From Methylovirgula sp963708155 (GTDB lineage Bacteria; Pseudomonadota; Alphaproteobacteria; Rhizobiales; Beijerinckiaceae): DNA of 64,000 nt. The notes beneath the pieces were generated by a model that searched no databases, was not told the origin of the DNA, and saw only the letters and a list, made by a program, of their open reading frames with translations. Shown piece by piece: positions 8,524 through 16,415 of the stretch. The stretch's first letter is position 1. Each line of letters begins with the position of its first letter. The translations under genes were made by a program, and so were the position numbers. Location: positions 434,001 through 498,000 of the forward strand of contig OY970183.1 in NCBI GenBank assembly GCA_963708155.1, read 5' to 3'.

Positions 8524-8681
8524 AGATAGGGTGCCACGACGGCCAGGGCGCCCGGCCGCCCTGTAGACCTCGCACCTCTATTCGAATAAATCAGGGCGAG
8601 CTAGGGCGGGTTGCGGAAAAGTTGCCTGTCTTTTCCGATCGCAACATGCCCATTCATGCATTGGCAAAGTGGAATTTTCCG

Positions 8682-8936
8682 ATGGCGAACCACGGCACCC
8701 CTCATTTCCACAACCAACCTGGCGTGGCGCGCATCCGCATCGGCGCCAAGGAATTCATGTGTACCGGGGCGCTGCCGCCTTTTGATCATCCGCATGTTTT
8801 CATCGATATGGGCGATGCCTCCGACGCAATCTGCCCCTATTGCTCCACGCACTATGTCTACGACGCAAGCCTTGCACCCGGCGCCTGTGAACCGCCGGAA
8901 TGCGCCTTCCCCGTCGAGAAGGCGGCCGCAGCCTGA
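8682..8936 (+). CDS. CHCC-type zinc-finger protein
   Basis: An 84-residue protein of the zf-CHCC family, related to the mitochondrial complex I subunit NDUFS6 and common as a stand-alone protein in alphaproteobacteria. The metal site reads FMCTG, then DHPHVFIDMG, then ICPYCSTHYVYD: one Cys, one His and the CxxC pair. The ATG at 8682 was chosen because similarity starts only there; the open frame extends upstream to 8496 without family text. In complex I the homologue helps load an iron-sulfur cluster during assembly; the role here is inferred. The flavin monooxygenase gene starts almost immediately after its stop. Confidence 0.82.
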   Translation: MANHGTPHFHNQPGVARIRIGAKEFMCTGALPPFDHPHVFIDMGDASDAICPYCSTHYVYDASLAPGACEPPECAFPVEKAAAA

Positions 8937-8941
8937 CGCCA

Positions 8942-10186
8942 TTGTCTGAACCGCCGCATGCCCTCATCGCCGGGGCTGGGATCGGCGGGCTGACGGCGGC
9001 ACTGGCGCTGGCGCGGCGCGGCTGGCGCATTACGCTGGTCGAGCGCCGCGATGGCTACGAGGACATCGGCGCCGGATTGCAGATATCTCCCAACGCAAGC
9101 GCGGTCCTGCGCGATCTCGGTCTGTTGCCGAATCTGATCGAAACCAGCCTCGCGCCCGAGGCGATTCATATCCGACGCGCGCGCGACGGCGCGACGCTTG
9201 CCCGGCTGCCCTTGAGTGACGCCGAAAGCCGCTGGGGCGCGCCTTATCTCTATACGCATCGCGCCGACCTTATCCGTGTCCTGCGCGAGGCGGCGCTAGC
9301 CGAGCCGGGCGTCGCCTTTCATCCGCGGACGGCGCTCGCCGGCTTCGATCAGACAGCGCGTGGCGTGACGGTCGCTGCCTTGCACGGCGCGACGCGCCTC
9401 AGCTTCTCGGCCGATTGCCTCATCGGCGCCGATGGCGTGCGCTCCTTCGTGCGCGCGCGCAACGCGGCTTTGCACGGCAAGGCAGACGATCTGCCGAAGC
9501 TGGCGCATTATGTTGCCTGGCGTGCGCTGGTCCCTGCCGAGCGCGTCGCCGCGGCCTTGCAAGCGCCGGAAAGCGCGCTATGGCTCGGCGCAGGCGCGCA
9601 CCTCGTACATTATCCGCTGCGCGGCGGCTCCGTCGTCAACGTCGTCGCGGTCATCGATGCAGTGTGGCCGCTCGACGAGAAGGCCGATCTCTGGTCGCAG
9701 CCGGGCGACGCCGCTTTCATCGCGGCGCGATTTGCGCGCTGGGCCGCGCCGGCGCGCGATCTCGTCGCCGCGGCTGGCGACTGGCGGCTTTGGCCTCTGG
9801 TCGAGCGGCGAACGCCGGCACATTGGAACAACGGCCGCATCGCGCTGCTCGGAGACGCCGCGCATGCGATGGTGCCCTTTCTCGCACAGGGCGCCGCTCA
9901 AGCTATCGAGGACGCTGCCGCGCTCGCCGCTCAGCTTGTGCCCGGCCGCGATATTCCGACGGCGCTTGCCGCGTACAGCGCAGCGCGAACGGCGCGCGCC
10001 GCTCGAGTGCAAAGCGAATCCCGCTTGCAGGCGCGCCGCTATCATATGCGCTGGCCGGCCTCGCGCGTGCGGGACGCCGCGCTGCGTGTTCTTGGACCCG
10101 CGCGCCTCCTCGGGCGCTATGACTGGCTCTATGGCGCAAAGACGGCGTGGAACATTGGTGCGGCAGAGGCGAATCCGCCCATATGA
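8942..10186 (+). CDS. FAD-dependent monooxygenase (salicylate-hydroxylase-like)
   Basis: About 414 residues of the class A flavoprotein hydroxylase family. The N-terminal FAD-binding motif is ALIAGAGIGGLTAALALARRGW, split here as GAGIGG and AALALARRG. The middle DG motif is CLIGADGVRSFVR, and the second FAD motif is GRIALLGDAAHAMVPFLAQGAAQAIEDA. These enzymes use NADH and O2 to hydroxylate aromatic or polycyclic substrates; substrate and pathway cannot be read here. I take the TTG at 8942, five bases after the zinc-finger stop. An ATG at 8900 inside the preceding gene gives a longer form with unconserved residues. The frame is intact. Confidence 0.85.
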   Translation: MSEPPHALIAGAGIGGLTAALALARRGWRITLVERRDGYEDIGAGLQISPNASAVLRDLGLLPNLIETSLAPEAIHIRRARDGATLARLPLSDAESRWGAPYLYTHRADLIRVLREAALAEPGVAFHPRTALAGFDQTARGVTVAALHGATRLSFSADCLIGADGVRSFVRARNAALHGKADDLPKLAHYVAWRALVPAERVAAALQAPESALWLGAGAHLVHYPLRGGSVVNVVAVIDAVWPLDEKADLWSQPGDAAFIAARFARWAAPARDLVAAAGDWRLWPLVERRTPAHWNNGRIALLGDAAHAMVPFLAQGAAQAIEDAAALAAQLVPGRDIPTALAAYSAARTARAARVQSESRLQARRYHMRWPASRVRDAALRVLGPARLLGRYDWLYGAKTAWNIGAAEANPPI

Positions 10187-10261
10187 GCCGAGACAAACAC
10201 GCCCCGCCATGCCATTCTTCCCGCCGTTGCGCGCTTCGCCATTGCACAACATCAAGAAGAT

Positions 10262-10273
10262 CGGACATGTCCG
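10262..10273. promoter_or_regulatory. 12-bp perfect palindrome upstream of mipZ
   Basis: CGGACATGTCCG is a perfect palindrome 21 bases before the mipZ start. It could be an operator for a dimeric regulator or simply chance in G+C-rich DNA. No known consensus is matched. Confidence 0.25.
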
Positions 10274-10294
10274 TTACGTCACGCGGATTGAGAA

Positions 10295-11224
10295 ATGACT
10301 GCGCGAGCCGCGATGCCCGAGATTGATCCGCCGGATTTGCGCAGCGCGCATGTCATCGTCGTCGCCAATGAAAAAGGCGGCACCGGCAAATCGACTCTGT
10401 CGATCCACATCAGCGTGGCTTTGCTAAAGGCCGGCTTTCGCGTCGCCACCATCGATCTCGATACGCGCCAGCAGACATTGACGCGCTTCTTTGAAAATCG
10501 CGCCTCGTGGGCTGCGAATGCGCCGTGGAATGTCGAGCTGCCGCGCCACCATGCGCTCGACCGCGGCAATTCGGACAATGTGCGCGATAACGAAACCTGG
10601 GAGTTCGGCGCTTTCGCGACAGCGATTTCCGAAGTCGAGCACGAGTACGAATTCGTCGTCATCGATACGCCGGCGAGCAATTCCTATCTCATGCGGCTTG
10701 CGCATTCCCTCGCTGATACACTCGTCTCGCCGGTCAACAATTCCTTCATCGATGTCGATGTGTTCTCGCGCGTGCATCACGATCGCACGCAACGCGGTCA
10801 GGTCGCGCAATATGCCGATCTCGTGCTCGAAGCGCGGCGCAAGCGCAAGATGGTCGATCAGGGCATCATCGATTGGATCATCGTGCGCAACCGCATGTCC
10901 TCGACCCAATCGAACAATGCCAAACAGATCGCCGCGAGCCTGTCGCGCCTCGCCACGCAATTGAAGTTCCGCCCGGCCAACGGCCTTCACGACCGCGTGA
11001 TTTTCCGGGAACTTTTCCCTATTGGCCTGACGGCGCTCGATCCGATCGAGGAAGCGATGCGCAGCAGCAGCCTCTCGACATCGCAGCTTGCTGCCCGGCG
11101 CGAGGTCGAAGAGCTGATCGCGACCCTGCAACTGCCCGAACGAAGCCGCGGCATGGCGCATCTGCAAGCACGGCACGATTGGTTTGAACGGATTTCGCGC
11201 TATTATCGCGAGCTTCAGGACTAG
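10295..11224 (+). CDS. mipZ: division-plane positioning ATPase MipZ
   Basis: A ParA/MinD-superfamily P-loop ATPase of 309 residues, the alphaproteobacterial MipZ type. In Caulobacter MipZ forms a bipolar gradient from ParB-bound origins and inhibits FtsZ polymerisation, placing the Z-ring at midcell. The deviant Walker A is NEKGGTGKST (about 27-36) with the signature lysine, switch text is TIDLDTRQQTLTRFFENR, and the Walker B-like strand is FVVIDTPASNSYL. Family-typical text includes the basic surface RRKRKMVDQGIIDWIIVRNRM, SSTQSNNAKQI and LHDRVIFRELFPIGLT. The frame is intact. An internal ATG six codons in (MPEID) is an alternative start. Confidence 0.92.
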   Translation: MTARAAMPEIDPPDLRSAHVIVVANEKGGTGKSTLSIHISVALLKAGFRVATIDLDTRQQTLTRFFENRASWAANAPWNVELPRHHALDRGNSDNVRDNETWEFGAFATAISEVEHEYEFVVIDTPASNSYLMRLAHSLADTLVSPVNNSFIDVDVFSRVHHDRTQRGQVAQYADLVLEARRKRKMVDQGIIDWIIVRNRMSSTQSNNAKQIAASLSRLATQLKFRPANGLHDRVIFRELFPIGLTALDPIEEAMRSSSLSTSQLAARREVEELIATLQLPERSRGMAHLQARHDWFERISRYYRELQD

Positions 11225-11322
11225 ACCATCGGTTTCCAGACCGGGTGCGCACCCGGCCGCCACGAGAAAAACGCAAAACCTTCGTTCCTACGAAGAGCAA
11301 GACCAAACAAACGGAGCGACAC

Positions 11323-11812
11323 TTGAAAATTTCCCTCGCCGGGTCTGCCTTTCTTGCCCTCTTTGCCGCCACTCTTGCATTACCCAGGGTGGTTGCCGCC
11401 GAGGATTCACCCAATGTCAGCATCGGCACCCTGTTCATCGAAGGCGCTTTCACCCGGCCGACGGCGCCGGGCGCGAAAGTTGCTGCGGGCTATCTCTCGA
11501 TCATCAATGAAGGCAGCGTGCCGGACAGGCTCATCTCGGTGAACGCGGACATTTCCGACAAGACCGAACTGCACGAAACGAAGACGGTCAATGGCGTCGC
11601 AGCAAACGCAGGTTCTGGAGGATGGAATCGAAATTCCTGCCGGCGCCACGGTGAACCTCGCCCCCGGCGGCGATCACGCGGCGTTCCTGAATATCCACCA
11701 TCCGGTCAAGAATGGCGACATCATCCACGCGACGCTCGGTTTCGAGAACGCCGGCCAGATCGACATCGGCTTCCACGCCGAGCAAGGCTTGAGCAAAGAT
11801 ACGGATCAGTAA
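11323..11812 (+). CDS. PCu(A)C-family periplasmic copper chaperone-like protein (frame broken)
   Basis: A TTG start at 11323 with an upstream CGGAG precedes a signal peptide (MKISLAGSAFLALFAATLAL, cleavage near VAA). The mature part follows the PCu(A)C/DUF461 fold: FTRPTAPGAKVAAGYLSI, DKTELHE, GIEIPAGATVNLAPGGDHAAF, and a final beta-sandwich strand. The family delivers Cu(I) to cytochrome oxidase through a conserved His/Met set. The frame must move by one base near 11595. The usual Met ligands are not evident: the region after ELHE reads VNGVASQQTQ, and HxM is replaced by HAAF. Copper binding is thus doubtful, although the frame break lies in the same area. tRNA-Leu follows convergently. Confidence 0.72.
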
Positions 11813-11829
11813 GCGGGGAGATCAAACTC

Positions 11830-11918
11830 TGGTGCGGGCGGCCGGGATCGAACCGGCACGGCTCTTTCGAGCCGAAGGATTTTAAGTCCTTTGCGTCTAC
11901 CAATTCCGCCACGCCCGC
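11830..11918 (-). tRNA. tRNA-Leu (TAA anticodon)
   Basis: A class II tRNA with a long variable arm (CGGCTCGAAAGAGCCG). The acceptor stem GCGGGCG pairs with CGCCCGC. The anticodon stem AAGGA/TCCTT holds the loop CTTAAAA, giving anticodon TAA, and the T-arm is GCCGG-TTCGATC-CCGGC. The 3' CCA is encoded (11830-11832). Confidence 0.96.
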
Positions 11919-11957
11919 GTGACACCCGGCATAAAGCCGCGCTGCGCCGGAGACAAG

Positions 11958-12452
11958 CTACCCCTTCGCCCCGGCGATCGGTGCCTGAAAGGCGAGGCCG
12001 AGATCCCAGGGGAAATAAATCCAGGTGTCCTGTGAGACCTCGGTCATGAACGTATCGACATGCGGGCGGCCAAGCGGCTTGGCATAGACCGTCGCGAAAT
12101 GGGCTTTGGGCAGCAGGTCGCGCACGACGCGGACGGTGGCGCCGGTATCGACAAGATCATCAACGACCAGCACGCCCGCGCCCTGCCCCAGCGCGATCTC
12201 CGGTACGATAGGCTTGACGATCTTCGGCGGTCCCTGCTGCGCCGTATGCTCGTAGCTGACGACCGAAATCAATTCGACAATCCGCAGATCGAGCTCGCGC
12301 GCGACGATCGCGGCCGGCACGAGGCCGCCGCGCGCTATGCCGACCACGGCTGAAAACGGCGCCATTTCCGCGAGCCGCCATGCCAGCGCGCGGGCATCGC
12401 GATGGAACTGATCCCAGGAGACATGAAAGGTCTTTTGCGGGCTGTCGGTCAT
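11958..12452 (-). CDS. gpt: xanthine phosphoribosyltransferase
   Basis: A 164-residue purine-salvage enzyme that converts xanthine or guanine plus PRPP to XMP or GMP. The PRPP-binding loop is GVLVVDDLVDTGATVRVV (about 92-109), with the N-terminal fold element AVVGIARGGLVPAAIVA and the C-terminal base-pocket segment DTWIYFPWDLGLAFQ. Length matches the bacterial Gpt family. Its start overlaps the end of the upstream MoCF-type gene by four bases, so the two are probably translated from one message. Confidence 0.9.
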   Translation of the reverse strand: MTDSPQKTFHVSWDQFHRDARALAWRLAEMAPFSAVVGIARGGLVPAAIVARELDLRIVELISVVSYEHTAQQGPPKIVKPIVPEIALGQGAGVLVVDDLVDTGATVRVVRDLLPKAHFATVYAKPLGRPHVDTFMTEVSQDTWIYFPWDLGLAFQAPIAGAKG

Positions 12453-13219
12453 GTGATCGTATATTTGTCGCGGCCGGTCGCGCGCAGGTCGGTAATCACC
12501 TCTTCGATCGCCGCGACGGCGGCGGCGACCCCATCGGCATCCTTGCCGCGTACGACGATCTCGTTGTTGAACTTGCCGTCGATGACGGATGGATAGGAGC
12601 CGATCGAGAGAGCCGGGTTTTGCTCCGCGATGCGGCCGAGCGCGGCGGCATAAGCGCCTTCCGGAATATTGCCGGCAGCGATGCTCACCGCGAGCGTGCG
12701 CGGCCCCGTCTCAAGGCCGGGCGCGACGGCGGCGAGCATGGCTTGCATGATGACCGGCACACCGGCCATGACGATGACATTGCCGATTCTGAAACCCGGC
12801 GCCTTGGAGACCGAATTCTCGACGAGTTCGGCGCCGGCAGGCAGCCGCGCCATGCGCCGGCGCGCCGCATTAAGGTCTTCGCGCTTGATCCTTTGCAGCA
12901 GCAACTCGATGGCGCGCGGGTCTTCCGCGACAGGCACGCCGAAGGCAGCGCCGACCGCATCCACCGTCACATCGTCATGCGTCGGACCGATGCCGCCGGT
13001 GGTGAAGACATAGGAATAGCGGTGCCGCAAAGCGTTAAGCGCGGCGACGATCTCATCGATCACATCGGGCACGACGCGCACTTCGCGCAGATCAATGCCG
13101 CGCTCGGTCAGAAAATCGGCGGCGAAGCCAATATTCTTGTCCTTGGTCCGCCCGCTCAGAATTTCGTCGCCGATGACGAGAAGCGCCGCGGTAACCGGCT
13201 TCGGTGGCATTGCAGGCAT
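12449..13219 (-). CDS. MoCF-domain protein, CinA N-terminal type
   Basis: 256 residues homologous to the N-terminal half of CinA (the COG1058 nucleotide-binding, molybdopterin-binding-like domain). It lacks the C-terminal nicotinamide-nucleotide amidase half. Typical blocks are LLVIGDEILSGRTKDKN, TTGGIGPTHDDVT and VIVMAGVPVIMQAML. Proteins of this group hydrolyse ADP-ribose or related nucleotides in some species. Whether this one acts on molybdenum cofactor is unknown, although modBC lie directly upstream. It forms a two-gene unit with gpt (four-base overlap). The start has an upstream GGAGATGCC-like stretch. The frame is intact. Confidence 0.85.
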   Translation of the reverse strand: MPAMPPKPVTAALLVIGDEILSGRTKDKNIGFAADFLTERGIDLREVRVVPDVIDEIVAALNALRHRYSYVFTTGGIGPTHDDVTVDAVGAAFGVPVAEDPRAIELLLQRIKREDLNAARRRMARLPAGAELVENSVSKAPGFRIGNVIVMAGVPVIMQAMLAAVAPGLETGPRTLAVSIAAGNIPEGAYAAALGRIAEQNPALSIGSYPSVIDGKFNNEIVVRGKDADGVAAAVAAIEEVITDLRATGRDKYTIT

Positions 13220-13261
13220 CTCCGCATTCGCAGGTCGGCGGCGATGGCCAAACCCGCGCTA

Positions 13262-14341
13262 TCATGCCCCGCCGACGAACCTTTCGTCGAGCGCGGCGGT
13301 CTTGACCAGCGCGAAAACCGGCTGATCTGGCGTCACACCAAGCCGATCCAGCGCCCGCCGCGTTGTCATGGCCAGCAATGTGCCGTCCCCGTCAAGCGAA
13401 ATATGCGCGACCGCGAGCGGGCCCAAGGCCTCGATCCGAGCCAACCGGCCTTTAAGGGAACCCTGAACGCTGAGACCCTGCGGCGGCACGGTGGACAAGG
13501 TCACATCCGTCGCCCTGATGACGATGCGCAAACTTGTGCCCGGCGCGCCGTGTGCACCGGCAAGCCAGATCGTCCCGGCGGGATGCACCAGCTCCGTCAA
13601 GCCATAGGCGTCGTCGCGCGTGCCGACGCGCATGGCAAGCACGCTGGCGCGCTCGGTGCGCGCGTCGTCCGCGAAGGACGGCAGTACGTCCGCCGGATCG
13701 CCGATTGCGATGACATGGCCGCGCTCCAGAACGACGACGCGGCTGGCAAGACGCGCGACCTCTTCGATGTCGTGCGAGACATAGACGATCGGAATTTTGA
13801 ATTCATCGCGAAGCCGCTCGATCAGCGGCAGGATTTCGCTGCGCCGCTGCGTATCGAGCGCCGCAAGCGGCTCATCCATCAAGAGGAGCTTCGGGCACGA
13901 CAGCAAGGCGCGGCCGATCGCGACGCGCTGCCGCTCGCCGCCTGACAGTTTCCCCGGCCCGCGGCCGAGGAGATGGCCAATCCCCAAGGTTTCGACCACC
14001 GCATCAAAGTTGATGGGGCGCGCCGCGCGCGGCGCGAACCAGCGGCCAAAGAGCAAATTTTGCCGCACGGACAAATGCGGAAAGAGACGCAAATCCTGAA
14101 AGACGATGCCGATGCGGCGCCGATAGGCGGGAACAAAAATCCGCTTATGCGTATCGACTAGGATCCGGTCGTCGAGAATAACATGACCCCGATCCGGGCG
14201 GTCGAGGCCGCCGATGAGGCCAATGGTCAGCGACTTGCCCGAGCCCGAGCGGCCGAAAAGCGCGGTGATGCCATCGGCATTGCTGAAGGCGACTTTGAGA
14301 TCGAAGCTGCCGACGTGGCGGGCGATATCGACGTCGATCAT
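13262..14341 (-). CDS. modC: molybdate ABC transporter ATP-binding protein
   Basis: A 359-residue ABC ATPase that powers molybdate uptake with ModB. Walker A is FGRSGSGKS (about 29-37), the Q-loop is IGIVFQDLRLFPHLSV, the signature is LSGGERQRVAIGRALL, and Walker B is LLLMDEPLAALD, followed by the H-loop VSHD. The C-terminal 110 residues form the Mop (oxyanion-binding) domain expected of ModC, with LRIVIRATDVTLS. Its ATG overlaps the modB stop by four bases, so they are cotranscribed. No modA (binding protein) is next to it in this window. Confidence 0.93.
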   Translation of the reverse strand: MIDVDIARHVGSFDLKVAFSNADGITALFGRSGSGKSLTIGLIGGLDRPDRGHVILDDRILVDTHKRIFVPAYRRRIGIVFQDLRLFPHLSVRQNLLFGRWFAPRAARPINFDAVVETLGIGHLLGRGPGKLSGGERQRVAIGRALLSCPKLLLMDEPLAALDTQRRSEILPLIERLRDEFKIPIVYVSHDIEEVARLASRVVVLERGHVIAIGDPADVLPSFADDARTERASVLAMRVGTRDDAYGLTELVHPAGTIWLAGAHGAPGTSLRIVIRATDVTLSTVPPQGLSVQGSLKGRLARIEALGPLAVAHISLDGDGTLLAMTTRRALDRLGVTPDQPVFALVKTAALDERFVGGA

Positions 14342-15090
14342 CCGCCACCCGCCAGACGTTTTTCGCCGCGCGCCTGGATGATCTCCGAGGCCACGATGGC
14401 GACGATGGCGATAGCCAGCGAAACAAGTGTCAGATGCAATGCATTCTCATCGCCGCCCGGCTCCTGCGTATAAGTGTAGATGAGTGTCGGGATCGTTTGC
14501 GTCTCGCCGGGAATATTGGAGACGAAAGTGATCGTCGCACCGAATTCGCCGAGCGCGCGGGCGAAGGACAAGGTCGCACCGACGACGATGCCCGGAAATG
14601 CCAGAGGCAGACTGACGAGAAGGAAACGGAAGAAGGGATTGGCCCCCAGCGTGCTCGCCGCCTTTTCAAGATTGGGATCGGTGGCCTCGAACGACAGTCG
14701 GATCGCCCGCACCATGAGTGGAAAGCCCATGATCGCGCAGGCCAGCGCCGCGCCTGTCCAGCGAAACGACAGCACGATGCCGACATCCGCCAGTGCCTGG
14801 CCGAAAATCCCCCGCCGGCCGAAGCCAATAAGCAGCATATAGCCGGTGACGACCGGCGGCAGGACGAGCGGCAGATAAATGAGCGCCGTGATCAGCGTTT
14901 TGCCGGGAAAGTGCCAGCGCGCCAGGGCATAGGCGACGAGAATGCCGAACGGCAGGCTGCCCGCGAGCGCGACAAAGGCAATGCGCAGCGAGAGAAAAAC
15001 AGCAGTCCAATCGTCTGGAGTAAGCCAATTCTGCAAAGCTATATTCCATAGAATATGGCAATAAACGGCTTCTCGGCCGATCCCGCGCAC
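14338..15090 (-). CDS. modB: molybdate ABC transporter permease
   Basis: An inner-membrane permease with about five helices. The coupling motif for ModC is GANPFFRFLLVSLPLAFPGIV, part of the EAA loop (EKAASTLGA). Family text at the N-terminus is LTPDDWTAVFLSLRIAFVALAGS. The longest frame starts at a GTG (15090), but similarity begins near the TTG at 15036 and a near-perfect inverted repeat sits just upstream of that codon, so the true start may be 15036. The downstream end overlaps modC by four bases. A TauE-type permease lies upstream on the same strand rather than modA. Confidence 0.9.
   Translation of the reverse strand: MRGIGREAVYCHILWNIALQNWLTPDDWTAVFLSLRIAFVALAGSLPFGILVAYALARWHFPGKTLITALIYLPLVLPPVVTGYMLLIGFGRRGIFGQALADVGIVLSFRWTGAALACAIMGFPLMVRAIRLSFEATDPNLEKAASTLGANPFFRFLLVSLPLAFPGIVVGATLSFARALGEFGATITFVSNIPGETQTIPTLIYTYTQEPGGDENALHLTLVSLAIAIVAIVASEIIQARGEKRLAGGG
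15038..15059. promoter_or_regulatory. inverted repeat before modB, possible ModE-type operator
   Basis: GCTATATTC, a four-base spacer CATA, then GAATATGGC: nine-base arms that match at eight positions. The GCTATAT core resembles a half-site of the ModE operator (consensus half about CGCTATATA). It overlaps the first bases of the longest modB frame and immediately precedes the alternative TTG start. That is where a molybdate-responsive repressor would act. Assignment to ModE is inference. Confidence 0.4.
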
Positions 15091-15116
15091 CTGTCAAGAA
15101 CGGCGTGCGGCTATCT

Positions 15117-15884
15117 TTAATGAGGCCAGTAGGTCTTGGCGAAGAAGGCGCAGGTGATCGCGATGGTGATGCAAAGTGTCACGATACGCGCGACATGCGC
15201 CGGGGTGACGCGGCCAAGCCGCGCACCGCCGAAGCCGCCGATCAGTGAGCCGGCCAGCATGGCGAGCGTCTGCGGCCAGAGCACCGCGCGCGCGAACAGG
15301 AAGACGATGATCGCAACGGTGTTTGCAGCGGTGATCAGCAATGTCCGCGGGCCGTGCAGGGATTTGATGTCGGTTTCGCCGAAGAGGCACCAAGTCGCGA
15401 GCATCATGATGCTCGCGGCGCCGCCGAAATAGCCGCCATAGGTGCCAAGAACAAATTGCGCCACCAGCACCCAGCGCGACCCGTGATAGCGGCCTTCGAG
15501 CGCGACAGCGATCCGTTGGCCGAAGATGAGCGCGAGCGTGGCGATCAGCAGCAGCCAGGGCAGCATCACATCGAAGGATTTGGACGGCGTGAAAAGCAGA
15601 AGCAGACTGCCGATAAGACCACCGACAAGAGTCACGATCATCAGCGGCCATCTGCCGATGCCACAGACGGAACGGAAGGCGTTGGGATAGATCATGGCGC
15701 TGACGACAGTTCCCGGCCAGAGCGCCACGGTGCTCGACGTGTTGGAGAGCACGGAGGGCATGCCCGTCGCGATCATCGCCGGAACCGAAATGAACGAGCC
15801 GCCGCCGGCGAGCGCATTCATGACGCCGGCAAGGAATCCGGCGAGGAAAAGGAATGGCAAGGCGAGATGAAGGGGCATGGACAC
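15117..15884 (-). CDS. TauE/SafE (TSUP) family membrane transporter
   Basis: 255 residues with about eight membrane helices in the two-repeat TSUP pattern. The first repeat opens with LAGFLAGVMNALAGGGSFISVPAM and the second has FVLGTYGGYFGGAASIMMLA. Family members export sulfite, sulfoacetate or other organosulfur and organic anions; the substrate is not determined by sequence. Being 26 bases upstream of the longest modB frame, it could share a message with modBC, which might hint at an oxyanion substrate. That is only positional. The frame is intact. Confidence 0.82.
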   Translation of the reverse strand: MSMPLHLALPFLFLAGFLAGVMNALAGGGSFISVPAMIATGMPSVLSNTSSTVALWPGTVVSAMIYPNAFRSVCGIGRWPLMIVTLVGGLIGSLLLLFTPSKSFDVMLPWLLLIATLALIFGQRIAVALEGRYHGSRWVLVAQFVLGTYGGYFGGAASIMMLATWCLFGETDIKSLHGPRTLLITAANTVAIIVFLFARAVLWPQTLAMLAGSLIGGFGGARLGRVTPAHVARIVTLCITIAITCAFFAKTYWPH

Positions 15885-15970
15885 CGGAGGGGGGAGCTTT
15901 CAACGCGACCCCTACAGGATTTCACGCGGTGCCGACAACCTCCCTGCCCCTCACGGAAGGGTGCGAAGGC

Positions 15971-16357
15971 TTAGAGCCCTTCGACGACCTGCTTCAATTG
16001 CGCCTGCACTTTTTGCGCCGCCGCGCGCAGACGCGGATTATCGATTGCCTGCATGGAGGCCACCGGATCAATCGCGGCGACCTCGATCTTTCCGGCGCCC
16101 GTCTCCTGCACGACCACATTGCAGGGAAGCATCGTGCCGACCTTGTCCTCGATCTCTAGCGCTTCATGAGCAAGCCGCGGATTGCAGGCGCCGAGGATGC
16201 GGTAATTGCGGAAATCGACGCCTATTTTCTGCTTGAACGTATCCTTCACGTTGATTTCAGTGATGATTCCGAAACCGGCGGCCTTCAGGGCATCGGTCAC
16301 GTGCTTCACGGCGCGGTCGAAATCCATGTTCAGCGTCTTGGCAAAATAATAACTCAT
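15971..16357 (-). CDS. DUF302 protein
   Basis: A 128-residue soluble protein. The DUF302 core is visible as YYFAKTLNMDFDRAVKHVTDALKAAGFG, then INVKDTFKQKIGVDFRNYRILGACNP, ending with DPVASMQAIDNPRL. The conserved cysteine in ILGACNP is present. Biochemical function of the family is unknown; members often occur near metal or sulfur genes. It lies 58 bases downstream of murB on the same strand, where ddlB would normally be expected in this order of bacteria. Only the final position in the cluster, not function, connects it with murB. Confidence 0.78.
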   Translation of the reverse strand: MSYYFAKTLNMDFDRAVKHVTDALKAAGFGIITEINVKDTFKQKIGVDFRNYRILGACNPRLAHEALEIEDKVGTMLPCNVVVQETGAGKIEVAAIDPVASMQAIDNPRLRAAAQKVQAQLKQVVEGL

Positions 16358-16415
16358 CGCGTCTCTCCCTTGCCGGCGCTTCTAGCGCAGCGCGGAGCGC
16401 GAACCATGATCTGGA

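Noticed and set aside
12380..13945. Long plus-strand open frames such as this one (521 codons) and 17433-18827
   Set aside because: They are antisense shadows of the MoCF and modC genes and of murC, rich in Arg, His and Asp, as expected from G+C-rich complementary codons, with no family match.
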